Origin: Toxonevra muliebris
Lineage: Eukaryota; Arthropoda; Insecta; Diptera; Pallopteridae
NCBI GenBank assembly: GCA_963691655.1
Contig: OY829328.1
Location: forward strand, 13,098,704-13,162,703
Length of the DNA: 64,000 nt
Direction of reading: 5' to 3'
Under the pieces are notes generated by a model. The model saw nothing but the letters and a program-made list of their open reading frames with translations. It was not told the origin of the DNA and did no database searches. The position numbers and the translations under genes are program-made. This document shows, piece by piece, positions 14,101 to 26,221 of this stretch (positions are counted from its first letter, which is position 1; each line of letters starts with the position of its first letter).

Positions 14101-17100
14101 TCAGTCCCAAGTTGTTAACAACGCCCGCGACGGATGTTAAGGCGTTATCGCCATTTGGTGGTGTACAAAATCTGCCAAGTGAATTTAATCGTGTACCACC
14201 ATCGGCAGCTTTACGTACAGCACGAAACTGGACTGCATCTGCGCAGAGCGCTAGCACTTTACCAGTGAAGCAGTCCTCAAACAACTTGGAAGTACCGAAG
14301 AAATCATTCAATTTCTTGCGTATGGCAGACAATTTAAGCCCACGTAAGAATAGCTGTGTGTTGGCAACGAGTACTAACGCGTCGAAATCCTCTCCACCAG
14401 AGAGAACAGAAGTACGGCACTTTAATTTTGATAATATATCAAAGGAACCCGAAATAATTGTGCAGCCAGCAAATCGCAATTCCGCTTCGGCACTTATACC
14501 GCTACACGTTGATACTACCTCAAGCGGTGGTGTCTGCAGTACAAGTGGCAGCACTACGATTCCTAATTCTTCGGAAGCTGATACCACCGAGGCAAAAAAA
14601 TCAAAATTTTTGCGTCCCACGAGCTTGCCATTAAAACCGGGCACATTTACACCCAAACGTCATCATGGTATTACGCCCACGGCCAATACTTTACCACTGA
14701 TTTCCCCTGAAACACCACGTCCTTCAAAGTCCTGCGTACAATTGTATTTGAATGGGCACGCTTACACATATCTTGGTTTAAAATCCAGCACAAAAATGTT
14801 TTACTGCACGGTGAATTGTCCGCAACCATCATATGTTGCTGGTATGCATAAATTGTCCATGTATAGCGTTTGGCAGGTATGTGCTGAAAATAATCCACAT
14901 GCCTTGGGTTTCAAGCCCAAAATGGTTATGTCGCTATACGATTCACGTCAGAAGGCTGTAACGCATACAATGGCGGGAGCTAGTAAAATGCCATATGCAC
15001 TGGTAGTTTCACAGCAAACTGTAATGACACCGTTTGCAAACAATCAAAGCCAGTTCTATCATCACCAATTGAAGCCTATTGCACTTAATCCGCCAACAAC
15101 AACAACTGGCGATAGAACAGAGCTTTCATTCAAGAAAGAAATTGATGAATCGGCAGCAAACAAAAAAGAAACATCTACAACGCCGGGATCCTCTTCATCA
15201 CAGTTGCTCATAGGTGGCTATGAATCACATGAAGAATATACATATATACGGGGACGTGGTCGAGGACGTTATGTGTGCTTGGAATGTGGTATACGCTGCA
15301 AGAAACCTTCAATGCTAAAGAAACATATACGCACACATAGCGATGTACGGCCATATACATGCAAACATTGTAATTTTAGGTAAGTCGGGCTAGGCTAGCA
15401 CTATTTAGTCACTAACTAACTCATCAGCTAACCCTTCGTCAATCTTCTATTTCAGTTTCAAGACTAAAGGTAATCTAACAAAGCATATGCAGTCGAAAAC
15501 ACACTATAAAAAATGCATAGAACTCGGGATAAATCCAGGGCCGATGCCAGCCGATGACGAATTCCTAGAGCCTGATATGGAATTTGACCAACAATCGACA
15601 ACTTCCGCTGGTGGACGTACTTCTTCAATTCCCGGCGAGTCAGATACGGAAGACGATAGCGATAATGAAAGTGAAAGCAGTGGTAAGTGTAATAAACTAC
15701 CATTACCCTATAAGAGCTAATAAAGTCATGATCGCGCTAATATTTTTTGCAAAGAACATTCAATAAATTCCACAACGAAAAAATAAATTATGTAAACTCA
15801 GAAGTCGATCTATCTTTTATATACGTAGTTTAAACTTGCATCCCAATCCTTTGCTAATAAAAAAATCGATTAATCGCACAGCCTTAATTCTTATTATGGA
15901 CTTATCAAGTATTTTTGTTTCTTCCAGATACCGATGAGTCCAAGTCTCGCCTGCAGGAGCACGAGGCCGCTCGTTGTTTACTTTCGTTATCAATGACTCC
16001 TCCAATATCGCAAAGCATTTCACCACAACTCAACAAACACGATGTATACGCATATCAACCTTTGATGAGTGGAAGTGGTCGTTCATCATTTGCAGTAGCC
16101 TCATCCTCAGCTGCCGCCACTACTCACACAACATCAGCAACAACACCAGTATCACATCCCACCACCATTAAACGTGTAGTGTCATTTACCTCCCCCAAGC
16201 CACCATTTGATTATCAAAAACAAGAGCAATATTATTCAAATCCCGAAGAATCGAAACCTAAGCGTAACGCTAATTCAGCTGCCGCCAGCAGTTACGAAAG
16301 CGCTCCCATGGATTTGACTAAGCCACGTTCCGTGGAGCTTTCTCCAATTTTAACTGTCCCACCAGTAGTTTCCGCGTCTGTATATAATTATCAACCGCAT
16401 ATTAACACATCATCCCACAGCGCGCAGGAGTTTTCTTCAACATCTGCGGGTCCAGTGCAGCAAACAAAAGCACAAATACGTGATGTTATCTTTGGTAGCG
16501 GTAACAATGAATCTGGTTTCTTGAAAACGCTCATATCTGTTTCCGATAAAGTACGCGTCTCTGCCGAAACAGCAGAAAACTCAAAAAAGATTAATGAGAA
16601 TATATTGCTGCAGGCCTATCTAACCGAGCAAGCGCTGCAATACACAAAAATCAAGCAAAGCCAAATGAACCGCAGTTTTCCAGATTCGACTCTTGGAATG
16701 AGTGCGAATCCGGCTGTTGTGGCCGTAGCTGGCGTTGAATCAACGGTAACGACAACCACTTCAAGCAGCAAATATTCTAGTGTTATGTGGGTAGGAAGTA
16801 ACGCTAGCAGTCAAGTAGTGACTACCAGCAGTACTTGCAGCAATACATCCGCAATAATATCGAGTAGTATGAGCACATCTTTGCAGCCCACAAAAACTGA
16901 ATACATCAAATCCACTGACATATTGCCACCAGAGCAGACACCCAAAGCCAAGGAAGTGAAATCAGATCAAACTGCGAAGTTAACGACAACCTTACCTGGC
17001 AAACTAATAGCATCGCAACCTATTGCTGCCGAAGTGCATAAGCCACGTAAATCTTCTGATGAAGGGGAAGAAAGTGAGAGCCCTTCAGATCAAGAACTTT

Positions 17101-18266
17101 CAACTGGCTTACCTAAGCTCCAAAACCAAAAAGTGATTTCATCCAGTGTAAAATCGGGCAATCCCATAACAACAACCACTGCGACATCAATTTCCGACTC
17201 TCATAGCAACACAAAACTGCCCGCCGCTGTACAACAACCCGGCACCACCGACTTCTCTGGCGTACTCTCCGCACCAGCGCGCAAGTTCATTGTCGGGGAA
17301 GATGGTTTGAAAAAGTCAGCAAACAATGAAATTCAACCGGTTTACCCACGTGTACCGATGTCCCCTGATGGACGCCCGGTATGCACGATTTGCTCAAAAA
17401 CCTTCCAGAAGCAACCGCAACTTGTGCTGCACATGAACATACACTATATGGAGCGCAAATTTAAATGTGAGCCCTGTGCTGTATCCTTCCGCACACAAGG
17501 TCATTTGCAGAAGCATGAACGTTCAGAAGCACACAAGAACAAAGTAATGATGACATCGACGTTTGGTGTGCCAACTACATCTAATCCACGTCCTTTCGAA
17601 TGTACTGATTGCAAAATCGCATTCCGCATACACGGGCATCTGGCTAAACATTTGCGTTCGAAAACGCACGTACAAAAATTGGAATGCCTGCAAAAGTTAC
17701 CATTCGGTACATATGCGGAAATCGAAAGAGCCGGCATAAGTCTCACTGAGATCGATACCAGCGATTGTGAAAACTCACTTAAATCGTTACAGGATCTTGC
17801 TAAGAAACTAATCGAGAAAGATCCGACAAAGTTGAGCGGCTACACGACACCTTCGGGCATGAGTGCCACAGAACAGAACACAATCACAAGCGGTAGTGGG
17901 GGTGTTGGTGGCGGTATTAGTTCTCAGCATGACAGCGCCTCCGAAGATGGTTTTAGTGCAGCTGCAAGTGCTGCTGCTTCAGCGATTGCTTCGTTGGATA
18001 ATGATAGCGCAGCAAATACACCACAACGTACTAATTCCACATCAGAGGATGAGGCGATTGCTAGTGGATTGAATAATAATTTAAAGCGATGCTTACCTGG
18101 AAACTTCAGTAACGGCGAAGAGAGTGATAATCAAAATGAACCCGAGAAACGTTTACGTATTGACTTGCCAAATGTTGGCGCTGGCGGAGGTAGTGCAGCC
18201 ACTGCAACAACTACCGGTGGCGGTTCACCTGCATCATCGACAACATCAAACTTATCATCCAACTGA
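8132..18266 (+). CDS. shn: Schnurri, large C2H2 zinc-finger BMP/Dpp cofactor (5' end missing)
   Basis: Six exons join in frame: 8132-9986, 10065-10185, 10261-11559, 11634-15379, 15456-15682 and 15928-18266, giving about 3,195 residues; the start exon is not seen. Zinc fingers are arranged as in Schnurri/HIVEP proteins: a pair from about 9844 (split by intron 1), a lone CCHC-type finger at about 12789-12862, a second pair from about 15271 (split by the intron at 15380), and a C-terminal triplet at about 17377-17690. Long Gln, Asn, Ser/Thr and Ala tracts separate them. CtBP-type motifs PLNLS (12492-12506) and PMDLT (16305-16319) are present. In Drosophila, Shn is recruited in the nucleus by Mad/Medea to silencer elements and represses brinker in response to Dpp. 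Family assignment rests on finger arrangement and sequence; length exceeds the roughly 2,500 residues of the Drosophila protein mainly through low-complexity expansion. The first intron has a GC donor. Confidence 0.95.
9987..10064 (+). other. shn: GC-AG intron inside the first zinc-finger pair of shn
   Basis: The exon ends ...CAT TGC AG and the next bases are GCAAGT, the strong consensus for the minor GC donor class; the acceptor is 'caactacag' ending at 10064. Only this junction restores the frame (His-Cys-Arg-Ser-Arg-Ser-His), completing the second finger of the pair. The nearby GT at 9991 would shift the frame. Confidence 0.85.
11950..12185 (+). repeat. CAG/CAA (poly-Gln/His) tract in shn
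   Basis: Mixed CAA and CAG codons, with CAT/CAC insertions, encode the longest Gln/His-rich stretch of Schnurri. Shorter tracts lie at about 9436-9495, 10654-10710, 10850-10880 and 11086-11215. The codon mixing argues that the peptide, not pure trinucleotide slippage, is maintained. Such tracts are probably length-polymorphic. Confidence 0.9.
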
Positions 18267-20230
18267 CATTATGCTTATATTCCACAAAATGGATGAATAA
18301 TGGAAATGCTGCCATGGCAGCAAACATTGAGGCATCATCAACATGATAATCAATGTGCAAATGTGCCAAATGTAGGAAATTTTAAGCGTAAATCATTATT
18401 AGAGCAAGAGCAACAGCAACCAAATTTTTCTATACAGCAATTGCATAGAAAATACTAAACAGATTTTTTTCTTAGCTTCCACAGATACACACACACACAT
18501 ACATTATATGTGATACATGCATGATGTTGTGGGAGGTTTTTAGGTTTAGAATGAAAAAATGGAAACTATTTGGTCACAGTTAAGTAATTCATTCTTAAAA
18601 TTAGAATGGCTTCATCTTCCAATTATTTGCATTTCATTGGCTGATTGCAACCTTCTACCAATCACTATTCGCTTAAGTGAAAACTGACTGCGGGTACAGT
18701 AGAATAGAGTAATATATCCAAATTGCATATCGTATATTGACAACTGGGTTGACAATTTGATATTGTCATAATCGATTGCATTTTTGTAGAACTATTTTTT
18801 GTTTTATATATTTTTTTAATTGTTCAACAATTCGAAATTTACACATTCTAGTTCTGCAGTCGATAATACATTTTTCAGAAAGATTTAAAAGGTTTAATTT
18901 TTGCAATCAACTACAGGTTGAATGTAAAGTTGTTATTTAATTATTTTTGTTCAATTCATTTTGCGAACATTTCGAGTCGGTCAATCTCTGTTCTATATAC
19001 GTTTCAAACACACAGTCGCATATTTTCAAATCTCTTGGCAACATTTTTGTATTGATAGGTTTATACAAACATATATTGACTGTATCGTAATGCAATTGTG
19101 TATTAGCAGCTCATCTTTTTTCAATTTTTTCTATTCTTCAATTTTTATACTTAAATCAAAACAAAAACAAAAAAAAAGCAAAAAATCTAGGGAATCACTT
19201 CTACGAAATATATCCACATTTACATATGTTATTTAAACAAAAACAACAAACTCTATATAACAATCTATATATATACATATACATATAAATATATATCATT
19301 GTAAAGGCAAAAACACAAACTTTATAGAAAAATACTACAAACAAACCCCCAATCTATCTTTACTTCTATTAAGGATGGGTTTTTAAAAGTGAAAAAATGT
19401 AATTTTTATTTCATATTTTTACAAAACTTTAAAGTGCTGTGAGTCTATCGGCTTAACCCCTGCCCTCAATCCCTCAAAATGAAAGTATAAATCTAGGACA
19501 AAATTAAATTTCTATGTAAGTTTAAATTATATTAATATTTTCATTTAATTTCTATCGAGTCTAAGTAAACGAAAAAGATCACGCTGTTCTTCCTAATTTA
19601 GTTTGGAATTAAGTTTTATTTAATTTGAAATTGTTCGCTTTTAATTTACTCAGTAATCAAGTTTTATTTTTTACATTATTACAATTAAAGAATTATTTTA
19701 TGCAGTTAATATTCTTTTTTGATACCAACGAGACTACGAGACTCATTTTCTATGTATAAATTATAATTTTAATTATGCATGTAGGTAAATCAACGATTTA
19801 TAAAGCAAATTTTTTATTCCTAGTTAAAATGCTAAAATAAAAATAAATAAATGTTTAAGAGATTTTTATTATTTAAAAAAAAATCATTGCTTATTAGTTT
19901 AATTTTAATCGTTATTCTTAATAAATTTATGTATTTCATAATATAAAGAAAAACAGAAAAATATTATTGTACAAATATAAAAAAGTAAATTTTTAGTTTT
20001 TATGAAACTAAATGTCTATTTATATATGTGTGTATACATGAATAAAAATATATTAGTAAATATTTAAATGTAGTATAATAAAGAAAGAAAAATTAAAAAT
20101 TTAATAAAAAAAAAAAAAAAATTAAGTGATTATATAATTATAAATAAATGTGAAAGTATATGACAAAAATAAAAATTATACAAAAGGAAAATAAATAAAA
20201 AGAAAATTGAAAAACAAAAGCTTAACATAA
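18267..20230 (+). other. probable shn 3' UTR and downstream AT-rich sequence
   Basis: No coding sequence was recognised after the shn stop codon at 18264-18266. The stretch is AT-rich, with several AATAAA-type signals after about 19,800 and dinucleotide runs near 19,260-19,300, consistent with a long 3' UTR. The exact cleavage site cannot be read from sequence. Confidence 0.5.
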
Positions 20231-20841
20231 TTTGTTTTCCTTTATTTTGTATTACTGCTTCTAACTTTTGAAAATACGGAGAGTAGAACGAGATCAGGAC
20301 CCCGAATACAAGAGCCGAAATATAAGGATAGCGCCTGTTTCTGAGATATAAAAATTATGATGGGAAAACTCAAAACGGACGATCCTAGTAATTCCCAAAG
20401 GCAGATTGAAAATATGAAGACCGCAAAAGCTATTCGAAGATACGAACATAACTCGTAAAACATAGTAAAAATACTTAACTCCAGACTTACTTTAGAAAAT
20501 ACATATATAACAAAGATACGGCTTTTCATGCAATAAAAATTAAATTAAAAATGACTCTAATTCATCTCTCTTAATGTGTAGAGTTTTGTCGTGTTACGTT
20601 ACTTTGGATTAAGTTCCAGAGAAAAAGTTCAAATTTTAAAAAAGGATTCTAAATTTCGCTGTTCAGTAGTCATAGCACTGGGCGTCAGAGTTAGTATTTA
20701 TTCAAGCCCAAGTCAGAGTTCTAAACAACATGTGTTTAATTCTAAGCTCTAATCATTAGCAACCGTTCTGCATTATGGTTTTCTTCGCTGATAAATTTAA
20801 AAAGGGTTATTAAACATAATTTTTTTTTTTATTATTTGAAA

Positions 20842-21262
20842 GAGGACGACTCAAAAGTCAGGCACTGCGACCTATAAGATCTATTGTACCAAAGCCCCAA
20901 GAAAGAAAGAAAATCAGAGAGAAAGAAAGATAGATAAGAAACATACTCAAGCCGAGAATAGAACTCAGGTTTCCAAAGATAAGAGTCTGGCACTCTGCCA
21001 CTAGACCACAGTGGCGATGGTAGGATCTACAGTTTAACGCCGATTCCGAACGGCTGTGTGGCAATTTTTTATCAGCTCGGTAGTTTTGCCATTACCAACC
21101 AAGGTGTGTACTTGTACACATTCTTATAATTCTCATCCACTTCATATCGATAGTGAATATAAGAAGTTTATGAGAATTAACCTCCAGACCAAGACGGGAA
21201 TCGAACCCGCAACCTTCTGAATGAAAGTCTAGTGCACTATTCACTAGACAATCGAGGTCGTC
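20842..21262 (-). repeat. dimeric tRNA-derived SINE, copy 2
   Basis: Read on the minus strand from 21262, this begins 'gacctcgattgtctagtg'; a consensus-like B box GGGTTCGATTCC follows (21197-21208). Then comes the linker 'cttatattcactatcgatat', a second tRNA-like module near 21075-20975 ('ggtctagtggcagagtgcc', B box 'gagttctattc'), a TTTC-rich stretch and 'gtcgcagtgcctgac'. Block order matches the copy at 5357-5883. The better-preserved boxes suggest a younger copy. Confidence 0.75.
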
Positions 21263-21781
21263 TATTAAACATAATTTTAAACTCTTCTTTTCTCATAATT
21301 GTGTCTAAGTATATATATTCTAAACCTATTTCGTGCGGCAAATAAACCATGCAGCACTCTGCAGGTATAACGTTTTCCCAGTGAAATATCGTTTTGATTG
21401 TCGAATCTTTACATACAAAACAGTAAAAATAAAACAACAACAAATATACGAGTAAATGTTTATATTTCCTTTTATTTAATATAAAATTTTATAACAAAAT
21501 CATACTTTTTATTTCAGCTAAATCTCTTAAAATCTAGTTTGAAAGAATAGGTATTCCTGAAAAAGAAGTAGAAGAAATTATTAAAATCTAAAATTTATTA
21601 TTTTTTGATTCAAAACAAAAAAAAAAAGATTTCTGAACTTATATATATAAGTCCTAACTTTGAATGAACTGACTTTGCCATTATTTTATTTTTTTATCTT
21701 TATTTCCTTTTACAATATACATAGACCAGCTGTTACAGAACTCCATATAGCTCTTTATCAGTGATCTCTCCAGCCTTAGAT

Positions 21782-22436
21782 AACACTATACAACAAAATG
21801 AAAAAATAGCAATACCCATCTCTAAATTTCATAATGTCTTTTGGTCCGCTGAATCCGAATCTGCTATCAGTTTTGTCGTAGCAACTCAGGTTTTTGAGAT
21901 ATATGCAATTTTTTTGATTTTCCAGATATGGGTCGACATTTTTATCAAAATTTCCATTTTTTCGAAATGAAAAGGAAAGCATCTACATATATATATATAT
22001 ATAATGAAATCCTTGTTTTTTGTTTCTAACTTCCAAACTAGAGCTCAGAAACCCATCGCTAAGCACTTAAATTTTGCGCAAGAGTTCACGCTATCATAAT
22101 ATAAAATTTCGTTTTCAGCACGTAATAAAGACCAAAAAATAGAAAATTCGAAAAAAGGTTTTTTTTGGTCAGAATTTCAACTTCGAATCTCTATAACTTT
22201 TGACTGAAGTGGAATTAATTGCCTTTTTGGAGAAATATAGATGTTTTCCTCTTCATTTCGAAAAATTTTAATTTTGATAAAAATGTCGACCCATGTCTGG
22301 AAAATCAAAAAATTGCCTATATCTCAAAATATAAGTTGCTACGACAAAACTAATGGCAGATTCGGATTCAGCGGACCAAAAGACATTAAGTACCATCAAA
22401 TTTGGAGATGGGTAAAAAACAGTATTGTATAGTGTA
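21782..22436. mobile_element. foldback element with ~200-bp inverted arms
   Basis: The left arm (21782-21984) and right arm (22239-22436) are reverse complements along nearly their whole length. They share 'tcttttggtccgctgaatcc', 'gggtcgacatttttatcaaa' and terminal 'acactatacaa'. The loop of about 250 bp begins with a TA microsatellite (21985-22003). No transposase frame is present. Long inverted arms with a short unrelated loop are typical of foldback or MITE-type DNA elements. Confidence 0.8.
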
Positions 22437-22849
22437 ATTAATGTAATATTTAAAGCCGATTCATTCTAAACGAAAAAACTGGTGCAAAATATTGTATTCG
22501 CAACTGCGGACTGCGCGCAAATAAATTTTCATCTGTGAGTCTCGACTTGCCAAACTCGAACCTTGTACCTATGGATTCAAAATACAATGGCCTACCCTCA
22601 GAGCTATAAACAACTGAATTTAATTTAAAAAACAAGCAATAGTTGGTAGGAATAAATAACACTGTATGTAGAAATAGGGCGTCAAGTCTGAATATTCGAT
22701 GAAATAATTTTTAATTAAGAGCAGAGGTTAAAAGCAGTAATTAATTTACGGGATATGAACGTAAAATAAGAAGTAACTAGATAAATAATGTACATCCATA
22801 TGTTTGTGGGTACAGGAAATCAATTAATTCCCCTTGCGTTCTTCTACAA

Positions 22850-23340
22850 GGAACTCAAGGGAGCGCTGTCGAACAATAACTCATTAAAAAAAATCAAAAA
22901 ACAAAGCATACTTCATAACCGCTCAATTTTGATGCTTTGATTACGAATCCGAAGTCAGAATTTTCCTAACACGTCAGGTTTTAACTAACTTAAACCAATA
23001 TCTAGATTTTCGTACTTCATCCTAAAAAATTTATTTTTGTATCGATACAAATTAAAAGTCTTCGATCAAAAAAACTAAAAATGAGAGATTAGAGGGTAAG
23101 GAAGGCAACTTTCTTTCATGATCCCAAAAGCCAAATGCAAATAAAAACCATTTAAACAATGTCATTAAAATGTCAAAAACGTGACTTTTAGCCCCTCTTA
23201 CCGAGCTTTTTGACCTGCGATTTATAATTAGGGCATACAAATTTATAAAAAAAAAATTGCTGTCAAAACTTCGTGGTCATAAATTTTTTTTGTCAGACTG
23301 TGCAATATTTAGACAGCGCTCCTAGCGTTCGTTGTAGGTG
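22850..23340. repeat. short inverted-repeat pair, possible MITE
   Basis: GAGCGCTGTC near 22862 is matched by GACAGCGCTC near 23313. The surrounding 'ctacaaggaactc' and, on the opposite strand, 'ctacaacgaacgct' extend the similarity to about 30 bp. The interior is AT-rich and non-coding. Confidence 0.4.
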
Positions 23341-23607
23341 AAAAAATCATAAATGGATTCCCCGTACTCACAAATATGTACCTATATGGTTGAACATTAT
23401 TTATCTAATTACCTCATAGGTTACAATGTAGAAAGTCATCCCCTAGTAAGCTAGATGAGAACAGAAAAAATTAATATCTACTTTCGGCGAGCTGTGTAAT
23501 AGCTTTAATTATATAAAAAATTTATAATAATCTATCATTTCGTAGTGGATGATTCGCAGTTGAAAATTCAATAGTTGGCACTACTATTTTCATGAATGTT
23601 GAAATGT

Positions 23608-25163
23608 TTATGAAATCACTTTCTTTAATAATGTGATGCTAAACAAACTTACCATTAAAAATGCTGCACCTAAAATTAAAGCACGTTCCTTTGCATTTAA
23701 TTTTGAATCACTAAAGTAAATATTTGTGGTATATTGTGATTTACTTGGCAGCCATTTGTGATCTATTGATGCGCGTAAATCACCACCAGAATGTATCTGA
23801 AACGTGATAATACAAAAACATTTAAAAAGTAAAACATAAATCACACATTATTATCTATCCTGACCTTGAAAAATGATTCTTGTGACAAACAGAAACAGCA
23901 AAATCCTGAATTTGATGGACCTTCTATGCAAAACAATGGTTGTCCAGTAGTACCATCTTCTATATAAAATACAGGAATTAAGAATGTCGGTGATTGTACA
24001 ATGCGGCCCAGTAGATTTCCCGGTGGTATCCAGACTTCTAAATTTTTTGGATTACAACAGAATGCACCAAATGCTAATTTCTTACGAAAAACCATTGCCT
24101 CCTGATGAGTTTTATCGAGTAAATGCATTTGGAATGGGCGTGCCGCACCCCAAAGTGAACGATGTTTCTGTGTTGAACTTTCTGTGGCCGCATAAATGGT
24201 ATCACCGAGCGGTGAACGTACGACATAACGATTCTCCGATGAAACGGATGTTAGTGCTGTATATTAGTGAATGCGAAAAGTTGAAGTTAGTTAAGGTTTA
24301 AATTATATTTTTAATATGTATAAGATCTGAGTAATTTCTCATGTTTTCAGAACTAGCATTAAAAATTGAAATTTCTTGCATATTATTCACTCTTTTGACA
24401 TAAAATATGTATACTATATATGTATATTTCAATATGCAAAAAAGGTTCAAGTCCACTTTGAACGCATACTAATAAGGGCGCCCATATTCACAAAACTTAC
24501 TATCATTCAATTCGAACGTTTGCTCTATATGAACTGAAGGTAAATCCGATAAAAAATCATAGCCCGAGATTGGTATGAAAGTTCGACTACCGCCAATATT
24601 TTGCTCGACTATAGAGATCGGCAAAGGAATTCGCGGCGCTATAGAAGGCAAATAAAAAAAATATGCAATTAAAAATTTTCTAATTTAATTGAATTATTTC
24701 AATTTCGTTTTACCTTGTGATTGTCGGGGTTGCGAAGTAATACTTGTGGGGCCATCGAAGACTAACGGTGTCAAAGAAAGAGAAATTTTAAAAATATTAT
24801 TTCACAAATTTTTGTTCAATTCAATATGTAATAATATGCAATGTGATAAAAATAAAACCATAACAATGGCTGATAAGATATCATAAGGTAATCAGAATTA
24901 AATAGTTAAACAATACATATGTAGGTGGAAATTATATGCACTACATAAAGCTCAAACTTTCTTCAGTATTTATGTGCATATCAGTTCATTTGATAAGCAA
25001 TTAAATTTTTTAATGAGTCACAATTTATACTGAAATATATTTACTTCTGTAGCTTAAATAAATCATTATACTAAGTATTACCAATTGGTTCGGAGTTCGT
25101 TTGCTGAGCAACGCGTATTTCACTATCAAAGTGTAAATTTCTCACAGGATCGTTTTGTAACAT
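23608..25163 (-). CDS. scramb: phospholipid scramblase
   Basis: Minus-strand exons 25082-25163 (start codon), 24714-24761, 24501-24638, 24256-23865 and 23796-23653 join in phase and give a scramblase-family protein. A proline/glutamine-rich N-terminus leads to the family block around 'GYDFLSDLPSVHIEQTFEL', then 'ENRYVVRSPLGDTIYAA', a Cys-containing core ('FGAFCCNPKNLEVWIPPG', 'GFCCFCLSQESFFKI') and a C-terminal hydrophobic helix beginning ALILGAAFLM. Scramblases are single-pass membrane proteins linked to bidirectional lipid movement. The end is uncertain: reading through the possible donor at 23651-23652 ends at 23608 with a full hydrophobic helix, whereas splicing to an acceptor near 23497 would give a short tail. 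The segment aligned with the calcium-binding loop lacks the usual acidic residues, so it may be a diverged paralogue. Confidence 0.85.
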
Positions 25164-25584
25164 TTTTCTGCTTCTATAAAATATAGTGTTTTTCAAAACT
25201 ATGATATAAAATATAGTAATAAAATTGAACTATACTAAAGCAGCCAAAGTTTTGAACTGATATCATTACCACCTATTGCTTACATACTATCTGATATATT
25301 GATTACTGCCAAACGAGTGTATATGTAAGTGAGTGTGTGTGTGTATATACTTAATCCGAAGCTCTTTGCGTTATCAACAGTTTTTCTTTGTTTACCACAC
25401 TCTACACTGACTGATAAGTTTTAAACAAAAAGTTTTAAAAAAAGCTGTTTTAACCATGGTAATCATGTTCGTCGTTACTTTCAGTATATGCATACATATA
25501 GAATTGTTTATTTCTGAGATTTTGACTTTTAGTTGTTGAATAACTTATTTCGTATTTTTGAACTTTAGAAAACCACACCTGGCT

Positions 25585-26221
25585 TTAAGGATGTAGTCTG
25601 GTGTTCGAGTTTCAAAAAATTGATTTTTTTTTATTATGTATTTCGAAAGTATAATATATTGAGAGTATACTGTTAAAATTTCATAAAACAATTCAAAATA
25701 TTAACGAAGTTACAGCACATAGTCGAGAGCGCCTGTAGGTTAAACTCTTTGGTTTTGAAGAAATTCGATTGAGCCGATTAGGCTAAAATTTTAATAGCTT
25801 ATTTTACACGCCAATGGTTCTCGCAGGTAGTAGAATTGTTTATTTTTAATCATTATTTCCTATTTTTTATCCCGATTTTCAACAAAAAAATAGCGCGATT
25901 TTTTCCAAATTTTTTTTAGAAGTCTGCCATTTTGTTATTTTTTTTTAAATCTACTACCTGCCAGAATGGCAAGTCTACAGAACGATATTCGATTTAAATT
26001 TTTTGTCTCAGATGACTTCAAGTGTCACAATCATTACGTCCATTTTGGGCGTAAAAAACACAAAAAAATATCGTAAAATAAACTCCAAACATTTTTTTTG
26101 TACAGTTAAAGATGTCAATAATAACATATAATTTAAAATGGTTATAATTATTTTGTTATAATAAAAAATTCCCGAAAAAAAACATTGAAAATTAGGCCGG
26201 AACACCAGACTACATCCTTAA
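25585..26221. mobile_element. 637-bp TIR element bounded by TTAA
   Basis: Perfect 22-bp inverted termini lie at 25585-25606 (TTAAGGATGTAGTCTGG...) and 26200-26221. Both outer ends are TTAA, which could be the duplicated target site of a piggyBac-like element. The interior is AT-rich with short inverted words such as 'ctacctgc' but no transposase. It is most likely a non-autonomous MITE. Confidence 0.8.

Larger units (their letters stand above)
20231..23607. other. intergenic, repeat-rich, no gene seen
   Basis: Apart from the SINE (20842-21262), a foldback element (21782-22436) and a short TIR-like pair (about 22850-23340), no gene, RNA or clear promoter was recognised. Open frames in this stretch lie largely inside these repeats and lack family signatures. 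Confidence 0.6.

Noticed and set aside
21185..21262. A genuine tRNA gene
   Set aside because: A/B boxes are present, but the anticodon arm and acceptor pairing are not convincing, and the module is part of a larger repeated SINE.
23984..24301. Plus-strand frame of about 105 codons
   Set aside because: It is antisense to the central scramblase exon, which has clear homology and phase-consistent introns.
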